Below are positions 61,897 through 64,000 of a stretch of DNA of 64,000 nt, piece after piece; position 1 is the stretch's first letter; each line of letters begins with the position of its first letter. The DNA comes from Bacillus sp. 491mf. Lineage in GTDB: Bacteria; Bacillota; Bacilli; Bacillales; Bacillaceae_G. Made by a program: the position numbers and the translations under genes. The notes below the pieces were generated by a model, which was not told the DNA's origin, did not search any database, and worked only from the letters and a program-made list of their open reading frames with translations. The DNA is taken from NCBI RefSeq assembly GCF_900112415.1, contig NZ_FOLV01000014.1:1-64000 (forward strand). The letters are read 5' to 3'.

Positions 61897-63648
61897 ATGA
61901 AGGTTTTTTTAGACTTAGCATGGTTTTTTAAACAAGAGAAGCGAGCGTACATAATGGGTAGTTTTTTATTGCTTGGCGTTGCTCTTCTTGAACTCGTACC
62001 ACCAAAAATAATTGGGATCATTGTTGATGAAATTAGCAATCAATCTTTAACGACTCAAAAGTTATTACAATGGGTATCAATTTTAGTTGGTGCTGGGGTA
62101 TTGGTTTATATTTTGCGTTATGCATGGAGAATAATGATTTTTGGCTCTTCCTTAAAATTAGCTCGTCAATTACGGCGAAAACTGTATGAGCACTTTACGA
62201 ATATGAGTCCATCCTTTTATCAAAAACACCGAACTGGTGATTTAATGGCCCACGCAACGAACGATATTCAAGCGGTACAGCAAACAGCAGGTTCTGGGGT
62301 GTTAACGCTTGTAGATTCATTAACAGGTGGCGGATGTGTTCTTTTGGCGATGGGGTTTACAATTAGTTGGAAGTTGACGTTGCTCAGTTTAATTCCAATG
62401 CCAATTGTAGCTATCTCGACAAATTATTACGGAACTTTGTTACATCGTCGCTTTCATAAAGCGCAGCAGGCATTTTCAGAAATCAATGATAAAGTTCAGG
62501 AAAGTATGAGTGGAATGAAGGTAATTCGTTCACTTGGTCAAGAAAAAGAAGATTTGCAATCATTTCGAAAAAAATCAGAAGAAGTGGTACATAAAAATAT
62601 TCTCGTTGCTCGCATTGATTCATTATTTGATCCAACAATTGCTTTAATTGTAGGTTTTTCATTTTTAATTGCAGTATGTTACGGCTCTGTATTGGTTGTT
62701 CGCGGAGAGCTTACGATAGGAGAACTTATAACATTTACTACTTATTTAGGTACGCTTGTATGGCCGATGCTAGCGTTTGGTTGGCTGTTTAATATTATGG
62801 AGCGTGGCCGTGCGTCGTATGATCGTATTCAAAATTTATTTATGCAAGTTTCTGATGTGGTAAATAGAGAAGGGGCAAGCGAAGAAGTAGCAAGTGGTGA
62901 CATTGAGTTTGATATTGACACATTCTCGTATAAGAAAAATGAAGTAATAAATCTACAAGACATTCATTTTTCCTTACGAAAAGGAGAAACGTTAGGAATT
63001 GTAGGACGTACGGGATCAGGGAAAACGACATTATTAAAATGTTTAATTCGAGAATATGATCATTTTGACGGGAACATACGAGTTGGGGAAAATGATATTC
63101 GAGATTTGACACTACACGCTATTCGTTCTTCCATTTCATATGTACCACAGGATCACTTTTTATTTTCTGCAAGTATTGGTGAAAATATCGCATTTGGAAA
63201 ACCTAGTGCTACATATAAAAATATTGCACATGCAGCTGCTATTGCATGTATCCATGAAGATATTACGAAATTTCCAGAAGGATATGAAACTGTCGTTGGT
63301 GAACGCGGCGTTTCCTTGTCTGGCGGCCAAAAGCAGCGTATCTCGATTGCCCGTGCATTATTAACAAATGCTGAAATTTTAATTTTAGATGACTGCTTAT
63401 CAGCAGTAGATGCAAAGACAGAAGAAACGATTTTGACATCATTAAAACGTGAACGTCAAAATAAAACGACTATTATTACAGCCCATCGCTTAAGTGCGAT
63501 TCAACATGCAAATTTAATACTTGTTATTGATGATGGAAAGATAGTGCAGCGTGGTACGCACGAAAGTTTAATGCAACAAGATGGATGGTATAGGGACATG
63601 TATGAAAGTCAGCAATTAGAAGCGCTAGTTGAGAAAGGAGGAGTATGA
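61897..63648 (+). CDS. ABC exporter half-transporter, YheI-like
   Basis: Full half-transporter: six membrane helices (about 15-300) and a nucleotide-binding domain from about 335. Walker A GRTGSGKTT lies near 369, Q-loop YVPQDH, signature LSGGQKQRISIARAL near 474, and Walker B ILILDDCLSAVD, where an Asp replaces the catalytic Glu. This suggests the degenerate site of a heterodimer. Overall it closely follows B. subtilis YheI (multidrug heterodimer with YheH). The partner begins in a 4-base overlap. AGGAGG precedes the ATG. Confidence 0.88.
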   Translation: MKVFLDLAWFFKQEKRAYIMGSFLLLGVALLELVPPKIIGIIVDEISNQSLTTQKLLQWVSILVGAGVLVYILRYAWRIMIFGSSLKLARQLRRKLYEHFTNMSPSFYQKHRTGDLMAHATNDIQAVQQTAGSGVLTLVDSLTGGGCVLLAMGFTISWKLTLLSLIPMPIVAISTNYYGTLLHRRFHKAQQAFSEINDKVQESMSGMKVIRSLGQEKEDLQSFRKKSEEVVHKNILVARIDSLFDPTIALIVGFSFLIAVCYGSVLVVRGELTIGELITFTTYLGTLVWPMLAFGWLFNIMERGRASYDRIQNLFMQVSDVVNREGASEEVASGDIEFDIDTFSYKKNEVINLQDIHFSLRKGETLGIVGRTGSGKTTLLKCLIREYDHFDGNIRVGENDIRDLTLHAIRSSISYVPQDHFLFSASIGENIAFGKPSATYKNIAHAAAIACIHEDITKFPEGYETVVGERGVSLSGGQKQRISIARALLTNAEILILDDCLSAVDAKTEETILTSLKRERQNKTTIITAHRLSAIQHANLILVIDDGKIVQRGTHESLMQQDGWYRDMYESQQLEALVEKGGV

Positions 63649-64000
63649 TGCAGGAAAAAAAACAAAGTGATTTATGGCGCCTATTATCATATTTGAAGCC
63701 TTATAAAAAACTGCTCACTTTTGCGTTTTTATATTTAGTTGGTGCAACTATTGCGGAAATGATGGGGCCCTTTTTAATTAAGGTATTTATCGATGACCAC
63801 TTAGTCCCAAAAAAATTTGAACAAAATGTGTTAATAACGCTATTTATTGTTTATGTAGTGTTTCATTTATTAAAGGTGTTGTTTACGTATTTAAATTTAT
63901 TGTATTTCCAAAATATAGCCTTTAAAATTGTGCAAGATCTGCGCATAGAAGTATACGAACATGTACAAAGTTTATCGCTTAGCTTCTTCGATCGTACACC
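63645..64000 (+). CDS. ABC exporter half-transporter, YheH-like, 5' part
   Basis: Cut by the window end after about 118 residues. The N-terminal segment has SDLWRLLSYLKPYKKLLTF and GPFLIKVFIDDHLVPKKF, typical of the YheH side of the YheH/YheI heterodimer; two membrane helices are visible. ATG 63645 overlaps the upstream stop, so the pair is translationally coupled. The nucleotide-binding domain is outside the window. Confidence 0.8.
   Translation, partial: MMQEKKQSDLWRLLSYLKPYKKLLTFAFLYLVGATIAEMMGPFLIKVFIDDHLVPKKFEQNVLITLFIVYVVFHLLKVLFTYLNLLYFQNIAFKIVQDLRIEVYEHVQSLSLSFFDRT

Overview
The window looks like chromosome from a Bacillus cereus group member. It is AT-rich. A transketolase block carries lexA, a yneB-type resolvase, ynzC, tkt, sirA and yneF in the order seen in Bacillus. 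SinR-like and PadR regulators, many strong AAAGGAGG ribosome binding sites, and bcr-type dispersed repeats also fit. No rRNA, tRNA or CRISPR array was seen.

Layout. (1) 1-10 kb is a graveyard of mobile-element and toxin debris: the 5' end of a small type VII secretion effector, a frameshifted Tox-SHH nuclease toxin tail, a prophage scar joining an integrase C-terminus to an endolysin C-terminus, tandem lipoproteins (one broken), a secreted M6 metalloprotease between short inverted repeats, a helix-turn-helix protein, and a doubly broken 2-oxoglutarate oxygenase. (2) 10-39.5 kb is an eps-type exopolysaccharide locus. It has an EpsA/EpsB-like modulator and kinase, an EpsC-like dehydratase, about ten glycosyltransferases, an EpsG-like polymerase, a Wzx flippase, a pyruvyl transferase, three acyl or acetyltransferases, a GH88/105-type hydrolase, a tailspike-like beta-helix protein, galE, and EpsL/M/N-like genes that with EpsC complete a bacillosamine-type initiating sugar pathway. 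(3) 39.5-41.7 kb is regulatory: a bcr repeat, inverted repeats, a SinR-like regulator, and a long intergenic region with several SinR-like sites. (4) 41.77-48.79 kb is a complete lasso peptide cluster in the order cyclase, precursor (51 codons), kinase, B1 (RRE), B2 (protease), nucleotidyltransferase, ABC exporter. (5) 49-64 kb is mostly core chromosome: polysaccharide deacetylase, a PadR/DUF1700/DUF4097 operon, lexA region, nucleotidase, MerR regulator, a second debris patch at 56-58.6 kb, tkt, sirA, yneF and a YheI/YheH-type ABC pair cut by the window end.

How it works together. Five copies of a structured element resembling the EAR (epsC) RNA, which promotes processive antitermination in Bacillales polysaccharide operons, sit before the kinase-modulator pair, before epsC, before epsL, before the SinR-like gene, and (broken by a bcr repeat) at the left end. 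SinR-type GTTCT-N6-AGAAC dyads lie in the promoter spacer of the first eps gene, before epsC, and in the lasso promoter region. I infer that matrix polysaccharide and lasso peptide are controlled together by a SinR-like switch. The lasso cluster, with an unusually long predicted core and an ambiguous ring position, is the most interesting system in the window.
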